Source: Bacteriovoracaceae bacterium
GTDB lineage: Bacteria > Bdellovibrionota > Bacteriovoracia > Bacteriovoracales > Bacteriovoracaceae
NCBI GenBank assembly: GCA_016784965.1
Contig: JADHTQ010000031.1
Location: 1-49,234 of the forward strand
Direction of reading: 5' to 3'
Length of the DNA stretch: 49,234 nt
A model generated the notes under the pieces. That model saw only the letters and a program-made list of their open reading frames with translations. It made no database searches and was not told the origin of the DNA. Both the position numbers and the translations under genes were made by a program. Below, one piece after another: positions 8,379 through 17,198 of this stretch; position 1 is the first letter of the stretch; each line of letters begins with the position of its first letter.

Positions 8379-9685
8379 AGATCGTTATGTTTGCTCATAA
8401 GTCTATCGATTATTTCTGAATCATTGATAATTTTAGCATCAAATTTATTGCTGCTACTACTTGTAACCCAAGAGAACGGATTTTGAGTAGAAATGCCAAT
8501 GAAGACATCAATATGAGAATTTTTAATAACACCGCCAGTATCACCTGCAAAGAAATATCCATCATGGGTTACATTGCTACCGTTTGGCAGAGTAATGACA
8601 GTACCTCTCGCTGCAGGAATATAGACCACACTTCCATAGGCGATGTTATTTTTGTCAACGGCAATTGTGCGATATGGGACTAGTTTATATTGACCGATCC
8701 CATCACCGTAAGGGCCCAAGGCATGGCGAAACTTGGTTCTGCTGACATTGTGGGAAAAGTAGGCAGAGCAATTTACTTCATATCCCGATGAAGTTCCTGC
8801 ATAGTTATAAGTCACAGGTTCATTGTCCCCCATGGTGATGTTTACAGAACCCTCCATGGCGGCCATACACCACTCTCTATTTGTAAGCATTGGCCCAAGA
8901 GAGTCTCCTTGCAGGTCGCGCAGAGGTATACCAAAGTCTCTACTTTCATAGCGGGGTAAGTAATAATATGTGGCCCAAAGTGATAAGTTCCTTGAGATTT
9001 GATCGCTTGTTGGTGCTGCTATATCAAATTCATCGGTGATATCTTGTAAGTCTACAACACTAATGTTGTAGCTGACTTTTTTAACAATATGGCCATAATT
9101 GTTGTAGGCCCTGACAGCTAAAGAAAGATTGTCTCCAAGAGAATCGAAGGTATGATTAAATGAGAAGTTATAGGCATCTGTTGATCTAGGAATCTCTATT
9201 TCACCAATACTGGCTCCACTGAGCACTAGCTCGACACTGGCAAGTGTCGGGTCTGCAGTGCCGGTTATTACAACGGATTCATTTATACTAAATTTTTGAT
9301 TTGCCTCTACATTGGTCAAAGACAAAAGAGGTTCCAAAATGGCGTTGATTAAATAGTTTTTAGCAGCGATAACCCTGCCTTCATCATTATAGGCAATAAG
9401 CTCAAGGTTTAGCATATATCCAACTTCAATAAATTCAATATTGATAACAAAGTCTCCGCTTTTGGGGATACTTTGGGCCATCTGCTTTCCATCTATCCAC
9501 AGTTGAACCTCTTTAATATCCAAACTGACGACTCCCGTTAGAACCAGTGGTTGATTGACAAAAACAAAGCTTCCATTTTTAATCGTGTCAAACTGTACAA
9601 AACTTTGTTCTTCAGACACACAGGAAAATATTACAAATATAGTGAAAACAAAAAGAGCTGTATTAATTTTTTTTAGAAGATACAT
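8375..9685 (-). CDS. Lipoprotein with Ig-like repeats and C-terminal 3D (MltA-type) domain
   Basis: 436 residues with a lipoprotein signal (FTIFVIFSC, Cys22). Residues about 35-210 hold two bacterial-Ig-like beta modules (QPLVLTGVVSLDIKEVQLWI; ESVVITGTADPTLASVELVL). The C-terminal part has the 3D, double-psi beta-barrel signature of MltA/Rpf-like peptidoglycan enzymes: YRTIAVDKNNIAYGSVVYIP, then GYFFAGDTGG and HIDVFIG, giving the three Asp. It is probably a lytic-transglycosylase-like enzyme acting on glycan strands and anchored in the outer membrane. It lies between the two deacetylase genes, in line with a wall-modifying set. Confidence 0.8.
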   Translation of the reverse strand: MYLLKKINTALFVFTIFVIFSCVSEEQSFVQFDTIKNGSFVFVNQPLVLTGVVSLDIKEVQLWIDGKQMAQSIPKSGDFVINIEFIEVGYMLNLELIAYNDEGRVIAAKNYLINAILEPLLSLTNVEANQKFSINESVVITGTADPTLASVELVLSGASIGEIEIPRSTDAYNFSFNHTFDSLGDNLSLAVRAYNNYGHIVKKVSYNISVVDLQDITDEFDIAAPTSDQISRNLSLWATYYYLPRYESRDFGIPLRDLQGDSLGPMLTNREWCMAAMEGSVNITMGDNEPVTYNYAGTSSGYEVNCSAYFSHNVSRTKFRHALGPYGDGIGQYKLVPYRTIAVDKNNIAYGSVVYIPAARGTVITLPNGSNVTHDGYFFAGDTGGVIKNSHIDVFIGISTQNPFSWVTSSSSNKFDAKIINDSEIIDRLMSKHNDL

Positions 9686-9961
9686 TTAATTACCTCATCT
9701 GCTTGCTTGTGGACAAAAATTCGTCTTTCAAGGTACTTATCGGTAATTTTTTATATATATTTAGGTTGTTGGAGTTTTTGAAATTGTCAAATATGCAGGT
9801 GAGCTTGTCCCATTTTTACATTGCTTCATGGAGTTAATATACTTGCATAGCGTCATTCATATGCCTAATTAGAATGTTGACGCAATGCGGATTTCCAATC
9901 TGTTTTTCATCTTGCTATCGGTCAAAGTAGTTTAACAACCGCGTATTGTGAGGGTAGCGCA

Positions 9962-10888
9962 ATGAAAAAGAAATTAGTCAGTTTAAAACTATTATTAGTT
10001 TTGTTGTTTGTCACTTCTTGTGGCAAAAATGATGTCGAAGGCCTTGCTGAAAGTCCAATAGTTGTACCAGGATATCAGTTTATAGAGGAGGGGAAAACCT
10101 ATGTTCCAAAAAGAGATGTTGGGTTTTCAAAATATGGCACAAAGTCTTTAAGAGGAAGTAGAAAAGTTGTTTTAACTTATGATGATGGACCTGACCGGGT
10201 CAAAACCCCTAAGCTTTTAGACATATTAAAACGCTACGGTGTCAAGGCCACTTTTTTTGTCTTGGGGAGTAAAATTAACAGTCGCAATAGGCATATCGTA
10301 GAAAGAATTCTAAAGGAGGGGCATCACCTGGCCTCCCATGATTGGACTCATAAAAATAATAACAAAGAAAGTGAAAGTGTGCATAAGCGAGATCTGGCAC
10401 GCTCTATCTTAAAACTTGAGCAAATTGAGAAGGAAATTGGGGTACAAAATAGTGAAATCTATTATCGTTATCCCTATGGGGCATATGGTAGAAGCTCCTA
10501 TTATCACCATCTGAATGTGGCAAAAGAGGTGTCCCAGGAAATTTATAATGAGAATTGTTTAAATTTTGTATTTTGGGATATTGATACTGCTGATTGGGTA
10601 AAAAGTATGACTGCAACTGATGTTGCTCAAAATATAATTTCAAATATTGATGGCGGAATTGCATATCGGCACAAAAAGCGGGGAAGAAGATTTGTTAAAG
10701 ATCCCTATAGAATTCGTCGCCCCATTGGTGGAGGGATTGTGTTAATGCATGATATCCACAACCGGTCAGTAGAGGCGACTGAAATCTTTTTAGAGTATGC
10801 ACTTTCTAATAATATCGAAGTCATTCCGCTAAATGAAGTGCAGGGATTTTCATTTGAGTATAAAAGGTGTTATCCACAAGTACTTTAA
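9962..10888 (+). CDS. Lipoprotein polysaccharide (peptidoglycan-type) deacetylase, NodB family
   Basis: 308 residues with a lipobox (LLFVTSC, Cys20). The complete CE4/NodB motif set is present: LTYDDGPD (Asp74 base, Asp75 metal), ASHDWTH (His126 and His130 metal), YYRYPYGAYG, FVFWDIDTADW and GIVLMHDIH. It should therefore be an active zinc-dependent N-deacetylase of acetylated sugars, facing the periplasm or cell surface. The best-known targets of this architecture are peptidoglycan GlcNAc/MurNAc. The start follows GTGAGGGTAGC. Its stop abuts that of the convergent glutamine synthetase homologue. Predatory bacteria use such deacetylases to mark prey wall; a similar role here is inference. Confidence 0.88.
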   Translation: MKKKLVSLKLLLVLLFVTSCGKNDVEGLAESPIVVPGYQFIEEGKTYVPKRDVGFSKYGTKSLRGSRKVVLTYDDGPDRVKTPKLLDILKRYGVKATFFVLGSKINSRNRHIVERILKEGHHLASHDWTHKNNNKESESVHKRDLARSILKLEQIEKEIGVQNSEIYYRYPYGAYGRSSYYHHLNVAKEVSQEIYNENCLNFVFWDIDTADWVKSMTATDVAQNIISNIDGGIAYRHKKRGRRFVKDPYRIRRPIGGGIVLMHDIHNRSVEATEIFLEYALSNNIEVIPLNEVQGFSFEYKRCYPQVL

Positions 10889-12436
10889 TTAGTGCTTGTG
10901 AAGATCCTTATGCATCAACTTTCTCGTTTCAAAAAGTCGCTCATCTGCAGAAAGGTGTGAGAACCTATCGTTGATGTTGCGATCATCTTCTTTGTAAAGT
11001 TGCTTTGTCACATAGTCGATCATTTCCTTGGGAAAAATGTCGAATTTTTCATATTGCTCTCTCTGTTGTAATAAAATATCAGCAGACTCAGCACATGATT
11101 TGGGCAAAGTTTCTAAATGAGAAGGCAACACTTTGGTATCAAAAATGTTTTTAGAAACATTTCTTTTTTGTGCATATTCTAAACTCTCTGTTGAGGTCAG
11201 ACCATATTCTGCTGCCATGGTAACTGCTGCCAATAATAAATTAATATATGCAGAACCATCAGGGCTTCGAAGCTCTATGGTTTGGCGGGTGCCACAGGAG
11301 TTTTTATAGTCATTTTCTTGTATAGGATTAACCGTTTTTGCCATATTTCCGGTATTGTTCCATCCCAAAGGAACTCTAATTAAAGCTGAGCGGTTAAACA
11401 GAGACCAACAAATTTTGGTAGGTGCCTCTTGATTTAAAACAAGTCGCAAGTAAGCACTCGAAACTGAGTTTCCAAAAGCACTAATGCTGCCAGCATATTT
11501 GCATAGCCCCCCAATTAATTTTTGGGCATCAACGCTTAAAGCGCCACTGTGATCAGTCATCTGGTTTTTGCCATTTTTACTTAGCTCTAAATGAAGATGT
11601 AGGCCATTGCCTGCAATTCCTTCTTCTAACTTAGGTGCAAAGGTAACAGAGCAGCCCCAACGATGGGCCACGTTGCGCACAATCCACTTGGCAAGTGTTA
11701 AATGTGCTCCCATTTCATCTATTGATCTTGGTAAAAATTCAATTTCAAATTGCTCACAGCTTTTTCCTGCAATTTCTGGATTGTGAGATTTTAAACACTC
11801 AATGAAACCGACTTCTGCATGGGAGTATTTAACCGCTCCAGTTAGAGCAGAAATAATTCTCATGATCTCATTTAACATGTCTTTGCGTTTAACAAATGGA
11901 GCTGATTGGTGGTAGGATCCTTGCTTTGCTCCTTTAAAAAGCTCTTCTTCTTTGTTGTAAATTATGTAAAACTCTAGCTCTCCCAAAGCGTTTAAAGAGT
12001 AACCAGTTTTGTTCTTAAAATGTTCATGGGCCCGCAATAGGATACTATCAGGTGTAAAGCTTGCGATGTTCCCATCTTTATCTAGAAAGCGACACATAAT
12101 ACCCAGGGTTTTATGTTCAAAAGGGGACAAAAATGCAGTTTTGTAAATTGGTAGAATGTATAGATCACTGTGAGAGCTATCTACAATTTGTTTAAAAATA
12201 CTGCTGCCATCAATTCTTTCTCCTTCTGCCAGGATTAGTTCAGCATAGGGCAAATCATTAATGGGAACTTTAAGCTCTTTTAATCTGCCATCAAGACCAC
12301 TGTAGTGCAGATTGAGCTGCTTAATATCGTGTTCACTAATAGCTTTTAAAAGATCTTCTCTTTGAAACATTTCAGGCGATTTGCCTATAATATCTGATAG
12401 CTTTGTAATATTGAGTTCACTTTTTGGCATATTCAT
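10889..12436 (-). CDS. Glutamine synthetase family protein
   Basis: 515 residues from the ATG at 12436, chosen because GGAGG lies eight bases upstream; a longer frame to 12460 lacks such support. The catalytic GS fold is visible: the N-terminal beta-grasp region, ELEFYIIYN, AEVGFIECL, the NGLHLHLEL block (metal and substrate), NRSALIRVPLG and ELRSPDGSAYINLLLAAVTMA. The family makes amide or gamma-glutamyl bonds with ATP. The divergent NGLHLHLEL and SPDGSA blocks and the length (longer than the roughly 470 of GlnA) argue against calling it the main ammonia-assimilating GlnA. A gamma-glutamyl-amine ligase is possible. It lies 33 bp downstream of the MltD-like gene on the same strand. Confidence 0.78.
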   Translation of the reverse strand: MNMPKSELNITKLSDIIGKSPEMFQREDLLKAISEHDIKQLNLHYSGLDGRLKELKVPINDLPYAELILAEGERIDGSSIFKQIVDSSHSDLYILPIYKTAFLSPFEHKTLGIMCRFLDKDGNIASFTPDSILLRAHEHFKNKTGYSLNALGELEFYIIYNKEEELFKGAKQGSYHQSAPFVKRKDMLNEIMRIISALTGAVKYSHAEVGFIECLKSHNPEIAGKSCEQFEIEFLPRSIDEMGAHLTLAKWIVRNVAHRWGCSVTFAPKLEEGIAGNGLHLHLELSKNGKNQMTDHSGALSVDAQKLIGGLCKYAGSISAFGNSVSSAYLRLVLNQEAPTKICWSLFNRSALIRVPLGWNNTGNMAKTVNPIQENDYKNSCGTRQTIELRSPDGSAYINLLLAAVTMAAEYGLTSTESLEYAQKRNVSKNIFDTKVLPSHLETLPKSCAESADILLQQREQYEKFDIFPKEMIDYVTKQLYKEDDRNINDRFSHLSADERLFETRKLMHKDLHKH

Positions 12437-12469
12437 TACATTAACCTCCGCTAGATGCATATATAAATG

Positions 12470-13909
12470 TTAAGAACGTTCACTACAATTTTTTTTTGCG
12501 CATTTTAAACGCATGCCAGGATAGATTCTACTAGAATGTAATCGATTTATTCTTTTTAGTTTTTTAAGCGACATCTTTAGCTTTATTGCAATAGCGCTTA
12601 GAGTGTCGCCCTTTTTAACCTTGTAATAACCACTTTTGGTATTATTTAGTTTCTTTTTCTCAGGTCTATAGGAGCGAGTTGAAATTCGCAGTTTTTTATT
12701 TGGAAAAATTTTATTTGATTTTAATCCATTCAAACGCTTTAAATGGGCAATAGAAATTTTATACATTTTGGCGATCAAGTAGAGGCTTTGACCTTTTTTA
12801 ACCCGGTGGTAGTAGCGGTTATCAACACCGACATAGTGTTTTTTAATCTTTTTGATTTTATAGCGAGATAGCTTCTTTTTGGCATTTTTAAATAACTTGC
12901 TTTTTTCTTCAGGCACCCAAATTTCATACGTGGCATGGTGTGGAGGTGTAATTCTTCGCTTGATATGGGGATTAATCTTTTTAAGCAGCTTCAAACTTAC
13001 TTTAGAAAATTTTGCAATATTTTTTAGAGAAATCGGAGAAGGTACTTCCACTGCACTAATATCTGGGTACGCTTCAGTTTCTTTCACTGTAAAGCCGTAT
13101 TTTTCTGGGTTTTGACCAATGGTAACAGCGGCCATGAACTTGGGGATATAGCTTCTAGTCTCTCTTGGTATTTTTTTTGCTTTGATTAGTTCCCAATAGC
13201 TTCTTGTTTTTCCCCTTATGATCGATGTTAAAATGCCATATTCTCCCGCATTATAAGCAGCTAAGGCCAGCTCCCACGATTGAAATGCTAAATATAAGTC
13301 GCGAAGATATTTTGCGGCAGACTCTGTTGCCCTGATTGGATCTCTTCTTTCATCGACATAATAGTTTACCTCAAGGCCGTACTTTCTGCCTGTTCCCCTC
13401 ATAAATTGCCAAAGACCTACGGCCTTAGCACGAGAATATGCACGAATGGAGTAGCCACTTTCAATCATGGCCAAGTAATAAAGCTCAGGAGGAAGATCAT
13501 TTTCTTTTAGAATTGCTTGGACCACACTTTTGTATTTGTTGCCACGATTTAAAAAGCGTTGGAACCTTTTTTTTGCTTTGGTTGAATAGTAGTTGATCCA
13601 TTTTTGTGTTTGTGAATTGACAAAGATATTAATCCCTTCGATCTTGGGATCTTCAGTATTTGCTTCCTCTGGATCGGTTTTATCCACGAAAGCAAGAGGA
13701 GGAAGAACATCAAAGTCGTCAATTATTGTAATAGTGGCGTCTGTGTCAACATCTGCTGTATCAGTTGTGATGGAGTCAGTTTGTACGTCAATTGTGGTCA
13801 CCTGATCGGAGTTTGGATCTTCATCTCCACAGTGCAGGACTTTAACTGAAGTACAGCTGTTTAGTGTTAGTAACGTTAGTATTAATAGCAGGTTGAACCT
13901 AAAGGTCAT
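12470..13909 (-). CDS. MltD-like membrane-bound lytic transglycosylase lipoprotein with LysM repeats
   Basis: 479 residues. The lipobox is LLTLNSC (Cys19), followed by an acidic Thr/Asp-rich linker (about 30-90). The goose-lysozyme/SLT catalytic domain (about 125-270) has Glu150 in LAMIESGYSIRAYS, then AVGLWQFMRGTGRKYGL and ALAAYNAGEYG. A basic linker leads to LysM repeats: RVKKGQSLYLIAKMYKIS and KVKKGDTLSAIAIKLKMS, with a weaker one near residue 290 (ISLKNIAKFSKVSLKLLKKI). It cleaves peptidoglycan glycan strands to 1,6-anhydro ends and is anchored in the outer membrane. The start follows AAGGGGATACT. Family length is typical for MltD. Confidence 0.92.
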   Translation of the reverse strand: MTFRFNLLLILTLLTLNSCTSVKVLHCGDEDPNSDQVTTIDVQTDSITTDTADVDTDATITIIDDFDVLPPLAFVDKTDPEEANTEDPKIEGINIFVNSQTQKWINYYSTKAKKRFQRFLNRGNKYKSVVQAILKENDLPPELYYLAMIESGYSIRAYSRAKAVGLWQFMRGTGRKYGLEVNYYVDERRDPIRATESAAKYLRDLYLAFQSWELALAAYNAGEYGILTSIIRGKTRSYWELIKAKKIPRETRSYIPKFMAAVTIGQNPEKYGFTVKETEAYPDISAVEVPSPISLKNIAKFSKVSLKLLKKINPHIKRRITPPHHATYEIWVPEEKSKLFKNAKKKLSRYKIKKIKKHYVGVDNRYYHRVKKGQSLYLIAKMYKISIAHLKRLNGLKSNKIFPNKKLRISTRSYRPEKKKLNNTKSGYYKVKKGDTLSAIAIKLKMSLKKLKRINRLHSSRIYPGMRLKCAKKNCSERS

Positions 13910-14070
13910 AGTATCCCCTTGTTAAAATTGTGTGATACTACAAACTGACACATTATTGCAAGAAATTACTTCTGGGGTGTTGAAACAGTTATCTTGAAAT
14001 AGAGACCTTTATCTGATAATAGTGTAGGGTGGTAACGAGTATAAAAATTGTTTAATTGGGAGTTTTTAAA

Positions 14071-14559
14071 ATGCCGTCATTTGATATTGTATCTAAAATT
14101 GATATGGGGGAATTAAAAAATGCTGTAAATCAAGCAAATCGTGAAATTTCGGGACGTTTTGACTTTAAGGGGTCAAGTACATCATTGGATTTACATCCAG
14201 AGTATATTGAACTTAAGGCCGAAGACGAATACAAGATGAGAGCTGCACTTGATATTCTTCGCACCAAAATGGGAAAAAGAAATATTGGAATGAATGCCAT
14301 GGAACCCGGAGATGTGCAACCGTCTGGAAACCAGATGTTTAAGCAAATACTGCAATTAAAACAAGGAATTAACAAAGAAGATGGCAAAAAAATTAACAAA
14401 CTGGTCAAATCATATGGCCTAAAAGTATCTTCTTCAGTTATGGATGAAAAAATTCGGGTGACTGGTAAAAAAATTGATGATTTACAGAAGACATGGACGA
14501 TGCTGCAAGATGACAAAAATGTTAAGTTAGAGCTGCAGATGGAAAATATGAAACGGTAA
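14071..14559 (+). CDS. yajQ: YajQ family nucleotide (c-di-GMP)-binding protein
   Basis: 162 residues. The start at 14071 gives MPSFDIVSKIDMGELKNAVN, the canonical YajQ N-terminus, with GGGAG about nine bases upstream; the frame extends five codons further but without support. The family is two RRM-like/ferredoxin-type folds. The conserved GRFDFKGS motif is at about residue 30, and the C-terminal half has VRVTGKKxDDLQ-type residues (IRVTGKKIDDLQKTW). Some members bind cyclic di-GMP and act as transcription co-regulators; others are described as tRNA- or nucleotide-binding. The downstream charged membrane protein begins two bases after the stop, so the two are probably co-transcribed. Confidence 0.93.
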   Translation: MPSFDIVSKIDMGELKNAVNQANREISGRFDFKGSSTSLDLHPEYIELKAEDEYKMRAALDILRTKMGKRNIGMNAMEPGDVQPSGNQMFKQILQLKQGINKEDGKKINKLVKSYGLKVSSSVMDEKIRVTGKKIDDLQKTWTMLQDDKNVKLELQMENMKR

Positions 14560-14561
14560 AT

Positions 14562-15251
14562 ATGCGTAATTTTAAAAAGATTATTCTGCTCACGGTAGTA
14601 ACACTAATAATTGCCTTTTTATTTAGGTGGTTAACCAGTGGGCACGACAGACCATACGATGGTGAACAAGTTGATGCCGCCCAACTCGTTAAAAAAAGTA
14701 AAAAGGTGAAAAAAAGATTACCCAGGCCAAGGATAAGGCGGACTCGTCAAGTAGAAGACGAGGATGAAGACGCGCGGGAAAAAAAGAAAAAGCAAAAGCT
14801 TGCAAAATCTAAAAAGAAAAAAGTAAGTGATGAGGCAGAGGTTCTAAAAGGCACAGAAGAGGGTTTTGAGGAGTTTGACGACTACTTTGATCAGGTTGAA
14901 ACAAAATGGATTAGAAGTGCCAAGCAGTTTTTACAAAAGGATTTAAAGTTAGATAACTCAACTTGGAAAGAGTATCAGCGCATTCGAGAATCATATCAAG
15001 AAGACAAAATTGACGCATACCAGGAATTTCACGAGTATATGCAAGAAAAGCATGGGGATTCATATGCCTATGATCCCGAGGATCCCGAAGAGTTTTTTGG
15101 CCGAGAGATGAGACAGGGGTATCTTGAGCGCATCAGAGGCCTATTTGGCGAGGAAAACTATAGTCGCTACGTAGACTTAAAAGAACAGTACAATAACTCC
15201 ATTCAAGATGAGTGGGGTGATGAATATGGTGCTGTCACCATAGACCTTTAA
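14562..15251 (+). CDS. Unknown highly charged protein with N-terminal membrane anchor
   Basis: 229 residues, not recognised. An uncleaved-looking anchor (FKKIILLTVVTLIIAFLFRWL, about 4-24) is followed by a long basic and acidic low-complexity stretch (about 40-100) rich in Lys, Arg, Asp and Glu. The C-terminal half is helical and acidic, with Tyr and Glu (YQRIRESYQEDKIDAYQEFH; YVDLKEQYNNSIQDEWGDEYG) and looks coiled-coil-like. It begins two bases after yajQ, so translation may be coupled, and it is convergent with the TctC-like gene five bases away. The charge pattern would suit a scaffold between membrane and cytoplasm or periplasm; orientation is not clear. Confidence 0.7.
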   Translation: MRNFKKIILLTVVTLIIAFLFRWLTSGHDRPYDGEQVDAAQLVKKSKKVKKRLPRPRIRRTRQVEDEDEDAREKKKKQKLAKSKKKKVSDEAEVLKGTEEGFEEFDDYFDQVETKWIRSAKQFLQKDLKLDNSTWKEYQRIRESYQEDKIDAYQEFHEYMQEKHGDSYAYDPEDPEEFFGREMRQGYLERIRGLFGEENYSRYVDLKEQYNNSIQDEWGDEYGAVTIDL

Positions 15252-15255
15252 TTTC

Positions 15256-16206
15256 CTAGATAATTTTTAACTCTTTTAATAAAACTTCAAATTCTTCCCA
15301 ATCTTTTTTAACAATCTTTGAAAACTTATCTTGAGCATAATAAATGGACCTGGCACCTCTATCTTCAATATATTTGATCCATTCGGGGTCACTGCCAACT
15401 TTTGCAAAAAGGTCGTTGTAAAAGTTTATAACTTCAGGAGGCATACCTTTTTTGCCCATGAAACCTCGCCACATTATTTCACTATCAAAATTTTTAATCC
15501 CCAACTCACTAAATGTTGGAACATTACTAAATTGCCCCGGTAGGCGACTCTTGCTCGAAATGGCCGCAACTTTCAAAGATGGTTTGCCTAAAACATCTCC
15601 GGGGTTGCCGACATAAACTATTCCATGGCCACCCATCAGTGCTGCCATGGCCTTGCCTCCACCTGCGTAGGGAATCCATTTGGCCTTAATACCAGTTTTA
15701 TTCCAAGTTCTAATCGCCATTATGTGATCATTGCCACCAGTAGCTGGCCCCACCCATAGCTGCTTTCCATTTTTTGCTTTACTATCTGCTAAAATTTGCT
15801 GCCAAGAAGTCACCGCTGATTTTTTATTAACAATTATTGCCTCGGGATCAGATGCCAGCATTGCTAGCCAATCATACTTATCTATGGTGAGCCTTTTATT
15901 TTTTGATGAAATCAGTTTTCCTATATTGGATTTTGTCACTGCCGCAATAGTATAACCATCTGCTTTTGATTTTAAAATATACTTCAAAGCGATAACACCA
16001 CCGGCACCTGGTTTGTTGACAACTACAAAGGTGTTGTTTGTATATTTTTTAGCAATTGCTTGAAACTTTCTGGTAAAGACATCTATTGCACCTCCGGGTC
16101 TGGTGTAAACTATAAGTTTGATCGGCCTTTTGGGGAAGCTTTTGGCCTGTGCAATATTGGCAGTAATAAATAATAGTAGAATAAAAATTAATCGTTTCGT
16201 GGACAT
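15256..16206 (-). CDS. Tripartite tricarboxylate transporter (TctC/Bug) family substrate-binding protein
   Basis: 316 residues from the ATG at 16206, which has AAGGAA upstream and leads directly into a signal peptide ending AQA (MSTKRLIFILLLFITANIAQ). The longer frame to 16275 overlaps the upstream gene and is not supported. The TctC fold is recognised from FPKRPIKLIVYTRPGGAIDV, VVVNKPGAGGVIAL, a central GPATGGNDHIMA block and PTFSELGIKNFDSEIMWRGF. It would bind a small carboxylate in the periplasm. No TctA or TctB membrane partner is adjacent, so it is an orphan here; the upstream membrane gene is YciB-like instead. The ligand cannot be predicted. Confidence 0.85.
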   Translation of the reverse strand: MSTKRLIFILLLFITANIAQAKSFPKRPIKLIVYTRPGGAIDVFTRKFQAIAKKYTNNTFVVVNKPGAGGVIALKYILKSKADGYTIAAVTKSNIGKLISSKNKRLTIDKYDWLAMLASDPEAIIVNKKSAVTSWQQILADSKAKNGKQLWVGPATGGNDHIMAIRTWNKTGIKAKWIPYAGGGKAMAALMGGHGIVYVGNPGDVLGKPSLKVAAISSKSRLPGQFSNVPTFSELGIKNFDSEIMWRGFMGKKGMPPEVINFYNDLFAKVGSDPEWIKYIEDRGARSIYYAQDKFSKIVKKDWEEFEVLLKELKII

Positions 16207-16249
16207 ATGTGGTTCCTTAGTTAATTTTTGTTTATTTGGAGGTAGTAAC

Positions 16250-16810
16250 TTAGAGACTAATTTGGACTCTGGCAACCATCATTGCCAAAAATATTAAAAA
16301 ATAAAATCCAAAGCCGCGAATTGCCAGCCACCACCAATTGGAAAGTTTGATTGCTGCCCAGGCGGTGATGAGGCCATGTAGCAACATTGAGTAGCCTAAA
16401 TAGTGAGAGGTGAGTTTCATTAATTGAGCAAATTCTTCGTGTTGCAGCAGTATTTGCATCTGTCCTGGCATTTGATCCTTGTATTTCATCATCATGACAT
16501 AAATTAAAGGTCTGCCCAAAAAGTATGATACTAAAAGAAATATGCCCAGCACACCACTGATAATTGCTGGTGACAATTTAAAATGCAAAGGTGTTTTTTT
16601 GATATAAGAAACAGCAGCAAAAATAGCAATGAGTAGCATGGAGGCGATGCTTACGTAATCTATTTCGCCAAATTGATAAATTGAAAAAATGCATTCGGCC
16701 GCAGATGCTAAAACTGCTACAATCAGAGCAATTTCCATAGAAGCAAAGCTATCAATCACAACAAATACAAGCAGTGGTACAATACCAAATAGAATTAAAG
16801 TGAGATCCAA
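16250..16810 (-). CDS. YciB/IspZ-like inner-membrane protein
   Basis: 186 residues with about five to six hydrophobic segments. The middle reads KTPLHFKLSPAIISGVLGIF followed by a FLGRPLIYVM-type block. This resembles the SP-I-x-xG-L-x-(A/G)-LLxS-x-x-x-x-G-(R/K)-PL pattern of YciB (intracellular septation protein A). YciB proteins are polytopic envelope proteins linked to cell division and envelope synthesis. The start is TTG at 16810 with AGGAG nine bases upstream. It is 43 bp upstream of the TctC-like gene. I considered TctB because of that neighbour but the sequence pattern fits YciB better. Moderate confidence. Confidence 0.5.
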   Translation of the reverse strand: MDLTLILFGIVPLLVFVVIDSFASMEIALIVAVLASAAECIFSIYQFGEIDYVSIASMLLIAIFAAVSYIKKTPLHFKLSPAIISGVLGIFLLVSYFLGRPLIYVMMMKYKDQMPGQMQILLQHEEFAQLMKLTSHYLGYSMLLHGLITAWAAIKLSNWWWLAIRGFGFYFLIFLAMMVARVQISL

Positions 16811-16847
16811 GGAACTTTTCTCCTGCTATTTTTTTTCAATGTTTTTT

Positions 16848-17111
16848 TTAAGATTTTTGCAATTTTTTTACAAGGTCTACATAATTTTGTTGGGCAACTT
16901 TTGTTTCCATACCAGCTATTTTTGCCCAGGAATCATATTTTTTTCGACCTTTGATATCAATCATACCGGGCCTTTTGCCCTTGACGTCACCATCGGTTCC
17001 TTGTTTGTAAAGGGAGTATAATTCTAGTAACGTATCATTTGATGGTCTAGTTTCTAATTCTTTGACATCTTCTGAGGCCTTTTTGAATTCACTTTTTAAA
17101 CTTTTGGCCAT
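16848..17111 (-). CDS. Acyl-CoA-binding protein (ACBP)
   Basis: 87 residues from the ATG at 17111 (AAGGAGCTAAAA upstream); the longer frame adds 22 hydrophobic residues that do not belong to the family. ACBP motifs are present in order: LLELYSLYKQGTDGDV (the YxxYKQxTxG signature), RPGMIDIKGRKKYDSW (the KxxxW pair that contacts the CoA) and a C-terminal helix. ACBP is a small cytosolic four-helix carrier for long-chain acyl-CoA esters. It lies about 0.8 kb from the acyl-CoA dehydrogenase operon on the same strand, with the gene at 17199-17705 between them. Confidence 0.9.
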   Translation of the reverse strand: MAKSLKSEFKKASEDVKELETRPSNDTLLELYSLYKQGTDGDVKGKRPGMIDIKGRKKYDSWAKIAGMETKVAQQNYVDLVKKLQKS

Positions 17112-17198
17112 TTTTAGCTCCTTAAATAGAGGTAATGAATGTACCAAAAAATGTAACACAAAATAGATTAAAAACAAATTGAATTAATGGTAAGGATT

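Noticed and set aside
16250-16810. TctB subunit of a tricarboxylate transporter
   Set aside because: Its neighbour is TctC-like, but the SP-I/GRPL pattern fits YciB better and no TctA is present.
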